Source: Chryseobacterium foetidum | Lineage (GTDB): Bacteria; Bacteroidota; Bacteroidia; Flavobacteriales; Weeksellaceae | DNA length: 64,000 nt | Reading direction: 5' to 3' | NCBI RefSeq assembly: GCF_025457425.1 | Contig: NZ_JAMXIA010000001.1 | Location: forward strand, 2,480,001 to 2,544,000 | Part shown: in pieces, positions 34,154 to 43,150 of the stretch | Layout: every line of letters begins with the position of its first letter | How positions within the stretch are numbered: the first letter of the stretch is position 1 | Program-made: the position numbers and the translations under genes | Notes under the pieces: generated by a model | What the model was told of the DNA's origin: nothing | Database searches by the model: none | Seen by the model: only the letters and a program-made list of their open reading frames with translations

Positions 34154-37015
34154 TTATTCCCGGTTCTTAACTAATATCCAACCAGTGTATTTGATTGAAG
34201 TTTTCTGTGCATTAGGCTCATTCCAGTTGATGTGATACCAGTAAGTTCCGGTTACCACGCCTTTTTCAAAGAATTTGCCATCCCATTTATAGTTGTTGAA
34301 TTTGTCTCCTGTAAAGATTTTGTTACCATATCGATCGTAAATAACAAAGCTTAGGTTTTCTTTGTATTTCAAAGCGCTGTAATCTATAAAATCATTTACA
34401 TTATCTCCATTAGGTGTGATTGCGTTGATCAGATTCGGAACCGTAACTTCTACTGCCACCGGAGCACAGTTATAAGAATCTTTCACATAGAAAGTATGCT
34501 GCCCTCTGGAAAGACCAGTAAATACATTAGAATCCTGCCATGTCGTTGTTCCGTCTACCGCATATTTGTAAGGTGCTTTACCGCCGCTGATATTTACAGT
34601 AGCTGTTGTATTGTTGATATCAATTGAGGTGATAACGGGCTCCTGAGCTTTGATTACTCTCACAAACTGCTGTACAAAACATCCGTTGTTTTCAAGTTTT
34701 ACCCAATATTCTCCTACCGGAACTCCAAGAATAGATGAGGTAGTTGCTCCAGTATTCCATAAATAACTGCTGTAGCCTGGGCCTGCATCCAGATCTGTTC
34801 TTCCGTCAATACAAATGACTTTGTCTACCAGTTGTGCTGACTTCTTGATCGGAATAGCAATCAGCGTAATTTTTGCATTTGCTTTACAGCCTTCCGGTGT
34901 GGTAACTTTTACATAAACAAAGCCTCCTGCAGAAAGGTATGCCGTTGGATCTGTAATAATATTTTGATTCGTATTAAGATCGTTAAGTGTTGGATAATAT
35001 GTTTTAGTAACACCATTGTAATCAATAACATTTGCACTTGTTAAATCAAAACTTGCTTTATCAGTATACTGACAGGCTGTTAAGGTTTTATCATTTACGA
35101 CAAATGGAACTAATGTGAGATTAAGAGTGATCTTTTCACAGTCTACAAATTCTGCTGCATTCCCGCAAAACTGATAAACGATGGTGTCTGGTCCTAAATA
35201 TCCAGCTGTAGGCACATAAGTTATTACTCCCGTTGAAGGATTAATTGTAGCCGTACCATGAGTAGGCTGTGTAATTATGGTAACGGTACCAGCCACCGGC
35301 GTTTGGGTAGAACTTGAGAAAGCTGGAATAATCGTTGTCGATCCGCAGATGTTTAAATTTTTTACGGTTTGCTTTAAACATGTAAACACTTTGTAAATTG
35401 GTGTTGTCAATGGTGGGCATGTTCCCATTGTTACCGTAACTGTATAGTTTCCTGCTGCTGTCGGTGTATAAGTATTGGCAGTTGCTCCTGAAATGGCAAC
35501 GCCGTTAAGGTACCATTGATATGTGTCGTAGCCACTGTCAACCTCAAGAATAATACCCGGAATACAGTCTCCTGTTTGCTTTGCGATTACAGGAACTGAA
35601 TTAAAGCCTGCAAAGAAGCCACCATATCCCGCCGAGCTGTAACCTCCATTCACACCGGCGGTAACTGCCTTGTTAGACTGGATTGTTAAGTTACCTGTAA
35701 TTCCCGGAATATCGTAGGTAACCCAGTTTGTATTTCCCAAAAGCGCGTACGGCCCTTGTGCTGCTGTCGGAGTAATCGGTGCTCCGCCGTCGACGCTGTA
35801 AGTTACAGTTGCTCCTGCTTCGGTAATAATATTAAGTTTTAAAAGAAACGTAGATGTTGGAGTACCAGAGCCGCTGGCACTTGTCGGCATTTCTGTGATC
35901 TTTCCAATCTCTTCGATTTTTCTAGGCAAGAAGCAGTTCAATGGTGGGATATAATTGTAGCCACCATTATTTCTTGTATTCATATTTCCTGACACAAATT
36001 GATACAGGTACGCATTTTTAGTAGTTCTCACATAAATATTGTAGTGACTGGAGGTACCCTGTTGCACATATCCGGAATCCAGTATTCTATAAAAATCTCC
36101 TTCGTTAAGAGTTGCCACTGGAGTTAAACCATTATTTAAGTAAACTTCTGTATTATTTTCAGTTGCTATTACAAGACCGCCCTCCATGTTGTATCCCGTA
36201 CCATGTGCGCCTAATGTTCTGATCATAGCAAATTCTTTCCCCAAACGGTCTATAGGTACAGATTGGTCTAAGATTAAGTCGGAACCGTCTGTTCCACTTC
36301 CGTTTGCATAAAAACCATTAGAATTTCCGTTGGTTACAGAAACTGGCTTATCAGCAGAGATTTTTGCTCCAATGAATCCTGTGTGATTGGCAGATGTGCC
36401 AGCTGTTCCGGCAAGGATGTAAGATTGTCCCTTATTAAGCGTGAATGTGATATTGCCGGTAGCAGTACCATTATTGATGAAGTTTACTGCCGGATCAAAA
36501 CCTGATACTGTTACTGCAGTGTTGTTTTCAGTAGCCATAATTCCCGTCGTAAAATTATAACTAGAAACAGTAGTGTTGGTTATAGGCGCATTTGCTGCAT
36601 AGAAAATTTTTCCGATACCTGCTTTTCCTTTGGAAGTTAAAATCTCGCCATGTGAACCATTATAAATTCTCAAGGTTAAAAAATATCCTTTATCACCTTG
36701 TGTATAAATACCTTTATTGATTGGCACAAAAGCATCTGCAGGAGTTGAAACTTCAACAATATCAGTTGATGCCGTCGGAATATTAAAGTACTGAGGGTTA
36801 CCTTTAGAAATTGTTACTGCGCCGATCTGTACATTATTGCTATAAATTTTCACCTCAAAAGGTGTGGTCTGATCAGTTGAAAAATACAAGCCATGATTAT
36901 ATGAAGTTGAGGAACTATCATAAAACGGTGCGATCCAATGCTCTGTATCTTTTTGGGCAAACAGACTGGTGAACGTCAGAAACACTAATGCAAAACTTAG
37001 TAGAAATTTTTTCAT
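34154..37015 (-). CDS. Giant surface protein: IgGFc-binding-like N-terminus, T9SS type B sorting domain (953 aa)
   Basis: Start chosen at the ATG at 37015, which begins the signal peptide (MKKFLLSFALVFLTFTSLFAQ); the frame extends 23 codons upstream, but these overlap the -7 element. Layout as in the 945-residue neighbour, to which it is clearly most similar (KDTEHWIAPFYD, GIMATENNTAVTVSGF, LVIATENNTEVYLNN, GGYNYIPPLNCFLPRKIEEI, YDTYQWYLNGVAISGA, NAITPNGDNVNDFIDYSA, GWILVKNRE). The two probably arose by a late duplication. Predicted to be secreted by the type IX system and attached to the cell surface. No enzyme motif is seen; adhesion is inferred from the domain type. Confidence 0.87.
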   Translation of the reverse strand: MKKFLLSFALVFLTFTSLFAQKDTEHWIAPFYDSSSTSYNHGLYFSTDQTTPFEVKIYSNNVQIGAVTISKGNPQYFNIPTASTDIVEVSTPADAFVPINKGIYTQGDKGYFLTLRIYNGSHGEILTSKGKAGIGKIFYAANAPITNTTVSSYNFTTGIMATENNTAVTVSGFDPAVNFINNGTATGNITFTLNKGQSYILAGTAGTSANHTGFIGAKISADKPVSVTNGNSNGFYANGSGTDGSDLILDQSVPIDRLGKEFAMIRTLGAHGTGYNMEGGLVIATENNTEVYLNNGLTPVATLNEGDFYRILDSGYVQQGTSSHYNIYVRTTKNAYLYQFVSGNMNTRNNGGYNYIPPLNCFLPRKIEEIGKITEMPTSASGSGTPTSTFLLKLNIITEAGATVTYSVDGGAPITPTAAQGPYALLGNTNWVTYDIPGITGNLTIQSNKAVTAGVNGGYSSAGYGGFFAGFNSVPVIAKQTGDCIPGIILEVDSGYDTYQWYLNGVAISGATANTYTPTAAGNYTVTVTMGTCPPLTTPIYKVFTCLKQTVKNLNICGSTTIIPAFSSSTQTPVAGTVTIITQPTHGTATINPSTGVITYVPTAGYLGPDTIVYQFCGNAAEFVDCEKITLNLTLVPFVVNDKTLTACQYTDKASFDLTSANVIDYNGVTKTYYPTLNDLNTNQNIITDPTAYLSAGGFVYVKVTTPEGCKANAKITLIAIPIKKSAQLVDKVICIDGRTDLDAGPGYSSYLWNTGATTSSILGVPVGEYWVKLENNGCFVQQFVRVIKAQEPVITSIDINNTTATVNISGGKAPYKYAVDGTTTWQDSNVFTGLSRGQHTFYVKDSYNCAPVAVEVTVPNLINAITPNGDNVNDFIDYSALKYKENLSFVIYDRYGNKIFTGDKFNNYKWDGKFFEKGVVTGTYWYHINWNEPNAQKTSIKYTGWILVKNRE

Positions 37016-37038
37016 AGGAATTGGAATTAGGATTTCTA

Positions 37039-37046
37039 CAAAAGTA
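37039..37046 (-). promoter_or_regulatory. -7 element of the 953-residue surface protein gene
   Basis: The minus strand reads TACTTTTG followed by TAGAAATCC, 23 bp before the chosen ATG. It lies within the longer frame, which argues against the upstream start. Confidence 0.55.
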
Positions 37047-37095
37047 ACATAAAATTTTAAGATATAATTAAAAAATATTAACAAAAGTTTAAAGA

Positions 37096-40000
37096 TTATT
37101 CTCTATTCTTGATTATTAACCAACCAGAATAAGAAACCGGTAGTTTGGTGTCAGGTTCTGCCCATTTGATTACATACCAATACGTTCCGGTTGGCAGGTT
37201 TCTGTTTCCGGCTCTTCCGTCCCATTTGAAATTCTTACCTGTAGATCTGTAAAGCGGTGCTCCATATCTGTCCACTACTTCGATGCTCACATTTTCTTTT
37301 ATCTGAAGATCAGTGTAATCCAGATAATCATTATAACCGTCTCCGTTTGGTGTTATAGCATTGATGAGGTTAATAATAAGGAAGTCTCTTACAATTGGCT
37401 CGCATCCGTCCTCGCTCTTTACGTATGCCTTGTACGGACCTCTCGAAAGGCCGGTAAAAATGTTACTCGTCTGGTAATCAAATCCGTTGATTGAGTAAAG
37501 GTAAGGAGGTGTTCCGCCGCTGACATTAATGGTAGCCGTTCCCGCAGTTACATTAATGCTGGTGATCGTAGGTAAAACAGCGGTTGTTACCATTACATTT
37601 TGTCTGTAAACGCATCCGTTGAATGTGAGATCAACATAATAATTGCCTTCACCAGCTAAAATACTCTGCGTAGTAGCTCCCGTATTCCATAAATAGGAAG
37701 TGAAGCCTGAGCCTGCATCCAGAACAGCTCTCTGCCCCGGACAGACGATCTGATTTTTAAGAACATCAGATTTTTTTCCTGCCTTCAGTGTAATGCTTAT
37801 CTGTGCAACGACAGGGCAACCATTTGCACCTGTAAATCTCACAAAAAACACCTGAGCACCGGTAATATTCTGAACAGCGTTAACTGGAGCTGTTCCGTTT
37901 TGAGCGTTGGCTAAAGTGGTATAAAATGATAATGAAACCGAAGGATCTGCTGTAAAAAGATTTTTATAGTCATTTAAATTAACAGATTCTGAACCACTTA
38001 AATCGAGATCGCAAACCTGAGTGATGACGTTGCTGGTGATTAAAGGAATTTTTGCACCAATTGTAAAATTTATCTGTCCGAAAGCCGGTGCACAGCCATT
38101 TGCAGATTCCACTCTTACAAAAACTGTTGTATTTGCTGTATAGGTCCAGTTGTTGGGAAGGTTATTGGTTCCTCCCGCTGTGGCAGCCGCTGCAGTGAGA
38201 TAATATTTAACGGTAAAACTTCCTGAATTGCTTACAATTTGAGGCGTTATCGCAGAGAAGGTAATATTTACCGTTCCATCTAAATTATCATCGCAAACCG
38301 CTCCGTTGAAATTGGCGGTATTTATATTGGGTGAAGGATTAACTGCTAAGATAATAGGTACGACCTTGGAACAGCCAAAAGCTGTAGTGACGTTTGCATA
38401 TACAGTTGTACCCCAGGATACAACATTTGTAGGTGGTAAAAGTGGAATTGTAAGTGCGGCGTCTCCAAAATAGGTAATCGTTGTACCTGCCGTAGTTGTT
38501 ACAATTGCTGTTGTAAGGTTGAAGCTGGCATTTCCGGCAGCATCACCACAAGCAGTTAAAGTGGCATTGGATGTAACAATCTGATCTAAAGTTAAAGTTA
38601 GTTTGGCAATATTCGGACAGCTGTTTGTACTTTGAAATCTTACATAGAAAGCCTGAGAAGGAGCAATCATCTGATTTGCACTGACAGCTCCTGTTGTATT
38701 TTGCGCATCAGCCAAAGTATTATAAAACGTCAATGAAACCGCAGGGTCAGTTGTGAAATTGTTTTTATAAGTATTTAAGTCTACATTCTCTGTTCCGTCC
38801 CAGTTAGTATCACACACCAAGGTACTGTAATCCTGAGTTAATAAAGTTATTTTAGAACCAATTGTAAAATTGATTTGTCCAAAAGCGGGTGGACATCCAT
38901 TTGAGGATTCTACTCTTACGTAAACTGTTGTATTTGCAGTGTATGTCCAGTTATTAGGAAGGTTTGTGTTGTTTCCTGCAGTTGCGTCAATCTGATTTAA
39001 ATAATATTTTACAGTAAAGTTGGCTGAATTGCTTACAATCTGCGGCGTGATAGTTGAAAAGGTGATATTAATACTTCCGTCTAAATTATCATCGCAAAGG
39101 TTTGAGTTGTAATTAGCAGTATTGATATTTGGTGATGAATTTATATTTAATGTTATCTGAGCTGTTTTTGAACATCCATATTGTGAAGTTACGTTAGCGT
39201 AAACCGTTGTTGCAATTGTGCTGTAACTGTTTGAGTTTCCAATTAAAGAGGTAAGCGCAGCATCAGCATAATATGCAATTGTCGTTCCTGTATCAGATGT
39301 TACTACTGCCAAAGTCAAATCATAAGTACCTGTTCCGTTTGCATTTGAGCAGACTGAAAGTGTAGCGTTTGCAGTTTGTAAAACATCAACATTTATGATG
39401 ACCTTAAAATATTCAATATCAGCAGGATTTCCATTCCCCTGAACTGAGTACATAAAACTGTCTGCAACATCAGCGGTAAGAGATATATTTGGCGTATAGG
39501 TTATCTGTCCTGTAGAAGTATTTACAGATGTAGTTCCCGAAGCAGGAGCCTGAACCACATTTACACTTGAAGGCACTATTGTTTGTGTTGAAACCACAAG
39601 TGCAGGATTGATTTGCTTTGTTTGGCAGCTTCCAATCGTGTAAGTCGCTGTAGGAATTGGCGGACAGCTGGTATAAGCATAAATAGCTGTCAGTTTGGTT
39701 TCACAATTGTTTTTGGTAATCTGACACGTGTAATTTCCGGCACCATACGTTTCAGGATTAATAGAGTAGGATGTTGCACCTGCAATAGGCTGTCCGTTTA
39801 AAAACCACTGATAAGCATCGTAACTGCTGTCTACCTGAAGGATCACACCTAAATAACAGTCTCCTGTTTTGGTAATTGCCGGAACAGAAGAGAATCCAGC
39901 GAAATAACCGCCGTAACCTACTGCGCCACTTCCGGCTGCTATTCCTGCGGTCACGGATTTTGTAGAGTTTACTGTAACGTTTCCGGAAACATTGGGTACA

Positions 40001-41238
40001 GAATAGGTGACCCAGTTAGCATTTCCCGGCACAGGATAAGGTCCGGCCGTTGCAGCTACATTGGCACCATTTATAGTAACTGTTGCTCCTGTTTGTGTAA
40101 GAATATTCAGTTTAGTAGCGTAAGTGGTGTTGCCGATTCTGTTGATTTGAGCAATTTCGTCAATCTGATTGGGCATAAAACAGCTTAACGGTGGTATGAA
40201 GTTAAAACCTCCTGTTGCATATTCTGTTCCTGAGCTCGCACCGGCTAAAAGCTGATAGACATAAACATTTTTGGTAGCCGTTATTCCTAAATTATAAATA
40301 TTATTGCCCTGATTAATGTAATAGTTTACGGGAAGTAAAAAATACTGTCCTGCGTTTAAAGTAACGCCGGACGCTGTGCCGTTAATTGTAAAGGTGGTAT
40401 TGTCTTCTGTCGCTACAATCAGGGCAGTTTCCATACCTGTCGTAAGTGAGCCGTTACCTTTTACCAAAGCAAAATCTTTCCCGAGTTTGTCCACCGGCAC
40501 AGCCTGATCCATCAAAATATCATTGTTGGTGAAATTGTTGTTGGTATAAATGCCATTGAAATTACCATTGGTAACAGAAACAGGTTTTGTAGATTCAATT
40601 TTTGCCCCGACAAGACCATTCATATTTTCGGCTGCGTCTGCACTTACAGCATCTAAAATGTAGGATTGTCCTTTATTTAAAGTTACTGTTCTGGTAGGAG
40701 CTGAGATCCCGTCGCTGAAAAGTACATTGGGATTATATCCGGAAATAACAACGTTGGTATTATCTTCCGTAGCTGAAATTCCGATCATGGAACTGATGTA
40801 AAAATTACTTCCGGTGAGTGGGGCCATGGCTGCGTAAAACTTTGTCCCAAGACTTGCAAGACCTTTTGAGGTAATAATCTCTGCGTGATTGGTTACCGAA
40901 AATCTAAAATTGGCAAAAAATCTTTTACTCCCTTTCACATAAATTCCCATACTGTTAGGAGTGAAAAGATCTGCCTGATTCGTTGCAAACATGAATCCTT
41001 CAGGAATGTTGACCTGAGCAGGATTGTTTTTGCTTACCTGTACTGTTGTAAAAACAGTATTATTGTTAAAAATCTGCACGCTGAATGGCGTCGTTTCGTT
41101 CGTGGAAAGGTACAGTACGCTTTGTAAATTAGCGGTTCCTGCTTTTGCTGCCATGGGAGCAAACCAGTGATCGGTATCAAGCTGAGCATTAAGGGATAAA
41201 CACAGAAATGCAAAAATACTTAGTAAAAATCTTTTCAT
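37096..41238 (-). CDS. Giant surface protein: IgGFc-binding-like N-terminus, duplicated modules, T9SS type B sorting domain (1380 aa)
   Basis: Signal peptide ending SLNAQ, then the IgGFc_binding-like region (LDTDHWFAPMAAK, ISATEDNTNVVISGY, LIVATEDNTTFTING, GGFNFIPPLSCFMPNQIDEI), one PKD-like segment (YDAYQWFLNGQPIAGATS), a strand repeat, and two successive ~267-residue modules (NYNSNLCDDNLDGSINITFS and NFNGAVCDDNLDGTVNITFS). The type B sorting domain closes it (NAITPNGDGYNDYLDYTD, VEVVDRYGAPLYRS, GWLIIKNRE). CDDNLDG resembles calcium-type DxDxDG loops, which is inference. It is the first of four codirectional paralogs and lies just downstream of tsf. Its closest relative is the 1137-residue copy. 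Confidence 0.88.
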   Translation of the reverse strand: MKRFLLSIFAFLCLSLNAQLDTDHWFAPMAAKAGTANLQSVLYLSTNETTPFSVQIFNNNTVFTTVQVSKNNPAQVNIPEGFMFATNQADLFTPNSMGIYVKGSKRFFANFRFSVTNHAEIITSKGLASLGTKFYAAMAPLTGSNFYISSMIGISATEDNTNVVISGYNPNVLFSDGISAPTRTVTLNKGQSYILDAVSADAAENMNGLVGAKIESTKPVSVTNGNFNGIYTNNNFTNNDILMDQAVPVDKLGKDFALVKGNGSLTTGMETALIVATEDNTTFTINGTASGVTLNAGQYFLLPVNYYINQGNNIYNLGITATKNVYVYQLLAGASSGTEYATGGFNFIPPLSCFMPNQIDEIAQINRIGNTTYATKLNILTQTGATVTINGANVAATAGPYPVPGNANWVTYSVPNVSGNVTVNSTKSVTAGIAAGSGAVGYGGYFAGFSSVPAITKTGDCYLGVILQVDSSYDAYQWFLNGQPIAGATSYSINPETYGAGNYTCQITKNNCETKLTAIYAYTSCPPIPTATYTIGSCQTKQINPALVVSTQTIVPSSVNVVQAPASGTTSVNTSTGQITYTPNISLTADVADSFMYSVQGNGNPADIEYFKVIINVDVLQTANATLSVCSNANGTGTYDLTLAVVTSDTGTTIAYYADAALTSLIGNSNSYSTIATTVYANVTSQYGCSKTAQITLNINSSPNINTANYNSNLCDDNLDGSINITFSTITPQIVSNSANFTVKYYLNQIDATAGNNTNLPNNWTYTANTTVYVRVESSNGCPPAFGQINFTIGSKITLLTQDYSTLVCDTNWDGTENVDLNTYKNNFTTDPAVSLTFYNTLADAQNTTGAVSANQMIAPSQAFYVRFQSTNSCPNIAKLTLTLDQIVTSNATLTACGDAAGNASFNLTTAIVTTTAGTTITYFGDAALTIPLLPPTNVVSWGTTVYANVTTAFGCSKVVPIILAVNPSPNINTANFNGAVCDDNLDGTVNITFSAITPQIVSNSGSFTVKYYLTAAAATAGGTNNLPNNWTYTANTTVFVRVESANGCAPAFGQINFTIGAKIPLITSNVITQVCDLDLSGSESVNLNDYKNLFTADPSVSLSFYTTLANAQNGTAPVNAVQNITGAQVFFVRFTGANGCPVVAQISITLKAGKKSDVLKNQIVCPGQRAVLDAGSGFTSYLWNTGATTQSILAGEGNYYVDLTFNGCVYRQNVMVTTAVLPTITSINVTAGTATINVSGGTPPYLYSINGFDYQTSNIFTGLSRGPYKAYVKSEDGCEPIVRDFLIINLINAITPNGDGYNDYLDYTDLQIKENVSIEVVDRYGAPLYRSTGKNFKWDGRAGNRNLPTGTYWYVIKWAEPDTKLPVSYSGWLIIKNRE
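37775..39370. repeat. Tandem duplication of a ~800-bp module inside the 1380-residue gene
   Basis: Matching landmarks recur about 800 bp apart: the CTAAATTATCATCGCAAA stretch near 38280 and again near 39080, and the LPNNWTYTANTT-coding stretch in both units. The copies have diverged by many substitutions but keep frame and length. Confidence 0.75.
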
Positions 41239-41256
41239 TCAGAGATTATAGGGACG

Positions 41257-41264
41257 CAAATTTA
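41257..41264 (-). promoter_or_regulatory. -7 element of the 1380-residue surface protein gene
   Basis: The minus strand reads TAAATTTG followed by CGTCCC, 18 bp before the ATG. Confidence 0.55.
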
Positions 41265-41376
41265 CATATTAATAATCAAATTTTTACATCTTTTTATTTG
41301 TTTTCATTCTGAAGGGAAATGATTAATTAAATTATTAATAATTCTTTCATATAATAACAGATTCGATAATAAAAAA

Positions 41377-41400
41377 TCCCGATGAAAAACTTCACCGGGA
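41377..41400 (-). terminator. Terminator of tsf
   Basis: TCCCGATGAA pairs with TTCACCGGGA (one mismatch) around AAAC. The minus strand continues with TTTTTTATT, 27 bp after the tsf stop. Confidence 0.8.
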
Positions 41401-41426
41401 CTGATATTTTTGAACTTAAAAAGTTC

Positions 41427-42251
41427 TTACAAACTAACTCTGATAAATCCAGTAACTTTAAGATCTCCGTTTACAGATTTTACATAATCAGCAACAGACA
41501 TTGAGCTGTCTTTGATGAAATCCTGATGAACCAATGTGTTGTCTTTGTAGAATCTCTGCATTTTACCTTTCAGGATGTTATCGATAATGTTTGCAGGCTT
41601 ACCTTCTTCAGTAAGTTTGTGTCTTTCGATTTCCAGTTCTTTATCGATAGTTTCCTGAGAAACTTTAGTTTCGTCAAGAGCGATTGGGTTCATAGCAGCA
41701 GCCTGCATAGAAACAGATTTTGCAGCTTCGTCAGCTCCGTCTACTTTAGCAGAAAGTGCAGTGATTGCAGCGATTTTGTTTCCAGCGTGGATGTAAGCTC
41801 CAAGGAAAGGACCTGTAATTCTTTCGAATGCACCGATTTCGATTTTCTCACCGATAACTCCAGTTTGCTCGATCAATTTGTCAGCAACAGTCATCCCGTG
41901 GAAATCTGTAGCTAATAATTCTTCTTTCGTAGCAGCGAAAATAGCCATTTCTGCCAATTCGTAAGCCAACTCGATGAACGCCTCGTTTTTAGCAACGAAG
42001 TCAGTCTCACAGTTTAAAGAAATGATAGTACCCAAAGTGTTATCTTCATTTACTCTAGCGATTACAGCGCCTTCAGAAGAATCTCTGTCTGCTCTGTTTG
42101 CAGCTACTTTCTGTCCTTTTTTTCTAAGGATATCTACTGCTTTTTCGAAATCTCCTTCAGCTTCTACTAAAGCTTTCTTGCAGTCCATCATACCTGCACC
42201 GGTTTGGTTTCTCAATTTTGCTACGTCTGCAGCTACTGGTGTATAAGACAT
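41427..42251 (-). CDS. tsf: Elongation factor Ts
   Basis: 274 residues, standard for Bacteroidetes EF-Ts. The N-terminal UBA-like region has the signature LRNQTGAGMMDCKKAL, followed by the TDFVAKNEAF core motif that contacts EF-Tu, and a coiled insertion near 195-235. It recycles EF-Tu-GDP to EF-Tu-GTP. It should sit directly behind rpsB; here it is alone, on the opposite strand, with its own -7 element and terminator, at the right end of the inverted block. Confidence 0.98.
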   Translation of the reverse strand: MSYTPVAADVAKLRNQTGAGMMDCKKALVEAEGDFEKAVDILRKKGQKVAANRADRDSSEGAVIARVNEDNTLGTIISLNCETDFVAKNEAFIELAYELAEMAIFAATKEELLATDFHGMTVADKLIEQTGVIGEKIEIGAFERITGPFLGAYIHAGNKIAAITALSAKVDGADEAAKSVSMQAAAMNPIALDETKVSQETIDKELEIERHKLTEEGKPANIIDNILKGKMQRFYKDNTLVHQDFIKDSSMSVADYVKSVNGDLKVTGFIRVSL

Positions 42252-42311
42252 AATATCTATTATTTTTTATTTAAATTTATAAATGTTTATATTCGTTTAA
42301 ATTTTGTGGCG

Positions 42312-42319
42312 CAAAGATA
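42312..42319 (-). promoter_or_regulatory. -7 element of tsf
   Basis: The minus strand reads TATCTTTG, an exact TAnnTTTG match about 60 bp before the ATG. Confidence 0.5.
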
Positions 42320-42394
42320 ATGTTTTAATGATAAACTAAAAAATGACTTTTTGCGTTATAGTATTTATTTGATAAATTTTTAATAGTAATTTTA

Positions 42395-43078
42395 ATGAAG
42401 AAAATTTTTCTAATCCTTTTTGTCTGCCTTTTCAGCTTAGGTTTTGCTCAGAAGAAAAAATCTAAATCAAAAGCGAAAGCTGTTGCAGAAAAAGAGACAT
42501 TGATTATATATACTGAGCAGGACGCAGAGATTTCGAACGAAGCAAGAATTATTGCAGGTTTTCTGAAACAGAATCCGGGACACGAAAAAACGGAGTATTT
42601 CAAAAGAAAGCTAATTGGAATAATCATGGCAGACAATTCTCCGGAAGCCAAACCTACCATCACACCTATGAGTAAGGAAAAGGTGGAGAAAATTACCAAA
42701 AGCCAGGATCTGGGAAGCAAATCTGTCGCATCCAATTCCGCTCCGAAACGCACTGTAAATTATGCCAGTGTCGGAAGTAAAAAAGCAGGTACGAGCGAAG
42801 AGCACAAAAGAACTGCGGATTATCTTTCCCATATTTTCAATCAGGATGATTCAGATCCCACGGCCTACATCAATATCAAAAACAGATCAAAATGTAACCT
42901 CATCGTAAAAATTACCGGAAAAAAATATTACAACCTCAATGTTCCTGCAAACGGACAAAATTACGTGCAGGTTGATAAAGGTGAATATGTTTTAACCACT
43001 ATGGTTTGCGATGCGAAATATTCTTCTCTGAAGAGAATTGCAAAAGATATCGAGCTTGAATTGAGTGTGAGCGATTGA
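42395..43078 (+). CDS. Exported protein, four-gene paralog family (DUF6759-like)
   Basis: 227 residues with a signal peptide ending GFAQ followed by a lysine-rich stretch. The C-terminal domain matches the copies at 23-26 kb: EEHKRTADYLSHIFNQDD, NIKNRSKCNLIVKITGKKY, LNVPANGQNYVQV, YVLTTMVCDAKYSSLKRI. The N-terminal half is more divergent: the HPDDPKR box is replaced by a loosely similar FLKQNPGHEKTEYFKRKL. It lies on the plus strand just outside the minus-strand block, in inverse orientation to its relatives. A bidirectional hairpin separates it from accA. Function unknown. Confidence 0.82.
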   Translation: MKKIFLILFVCLFSLGFAQKKKSKSKAKAVAEKETLIIYTEQDAEISNEARIIAGFLKQNPGHEKTEYFKRKLIGIIMADNSPEAKPTITPMSKEKVEKITKSQDLGSKSVASNSAPKRTVNYASVGSKKAGTSEEHKRTADYLSHIFNQDDSDPTAYINIKNRSKCNLIVKITGKKYYNLNVPANGQNYVQVDKGEYVLTTMVCDAKYSSLKRIAKDIELELSVSD

Positions 43079-43096
43079 GAAAAGTTTAAAGAAAAG

Positions 43097-43131
43097 AAAA
43101 ACGCAGTGAAATTATCTTTCGCTGCGTTTTT
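43097..43131. terminator. Bidirectional terminator between convergent genes
   Basis: AAAAACGCAGTGAAA pairs with TTTCGCTGCGTTTTT (one G-T pair) between the plus-strand paralog gene and accA. Confidence 0.85.
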
Positions 43132-43150
43132 TTATGTTTTGATTTTAATT

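Noticed and set aside
36990..37084. Longer start of the 953-residue surface protein at 37084
   Set aside because: The extra codons overlap the -7 element at 37039-37046 and precede a canonical signal peptide at 37015.
27518..41238. Literal immunoglobulin-Fc binding by the giant proteins
   Set aside because: The name comes from the domain family. Nothing in the sequence shows antibody binding in an environmental flavobacterium, so only a generic surface role is stated.
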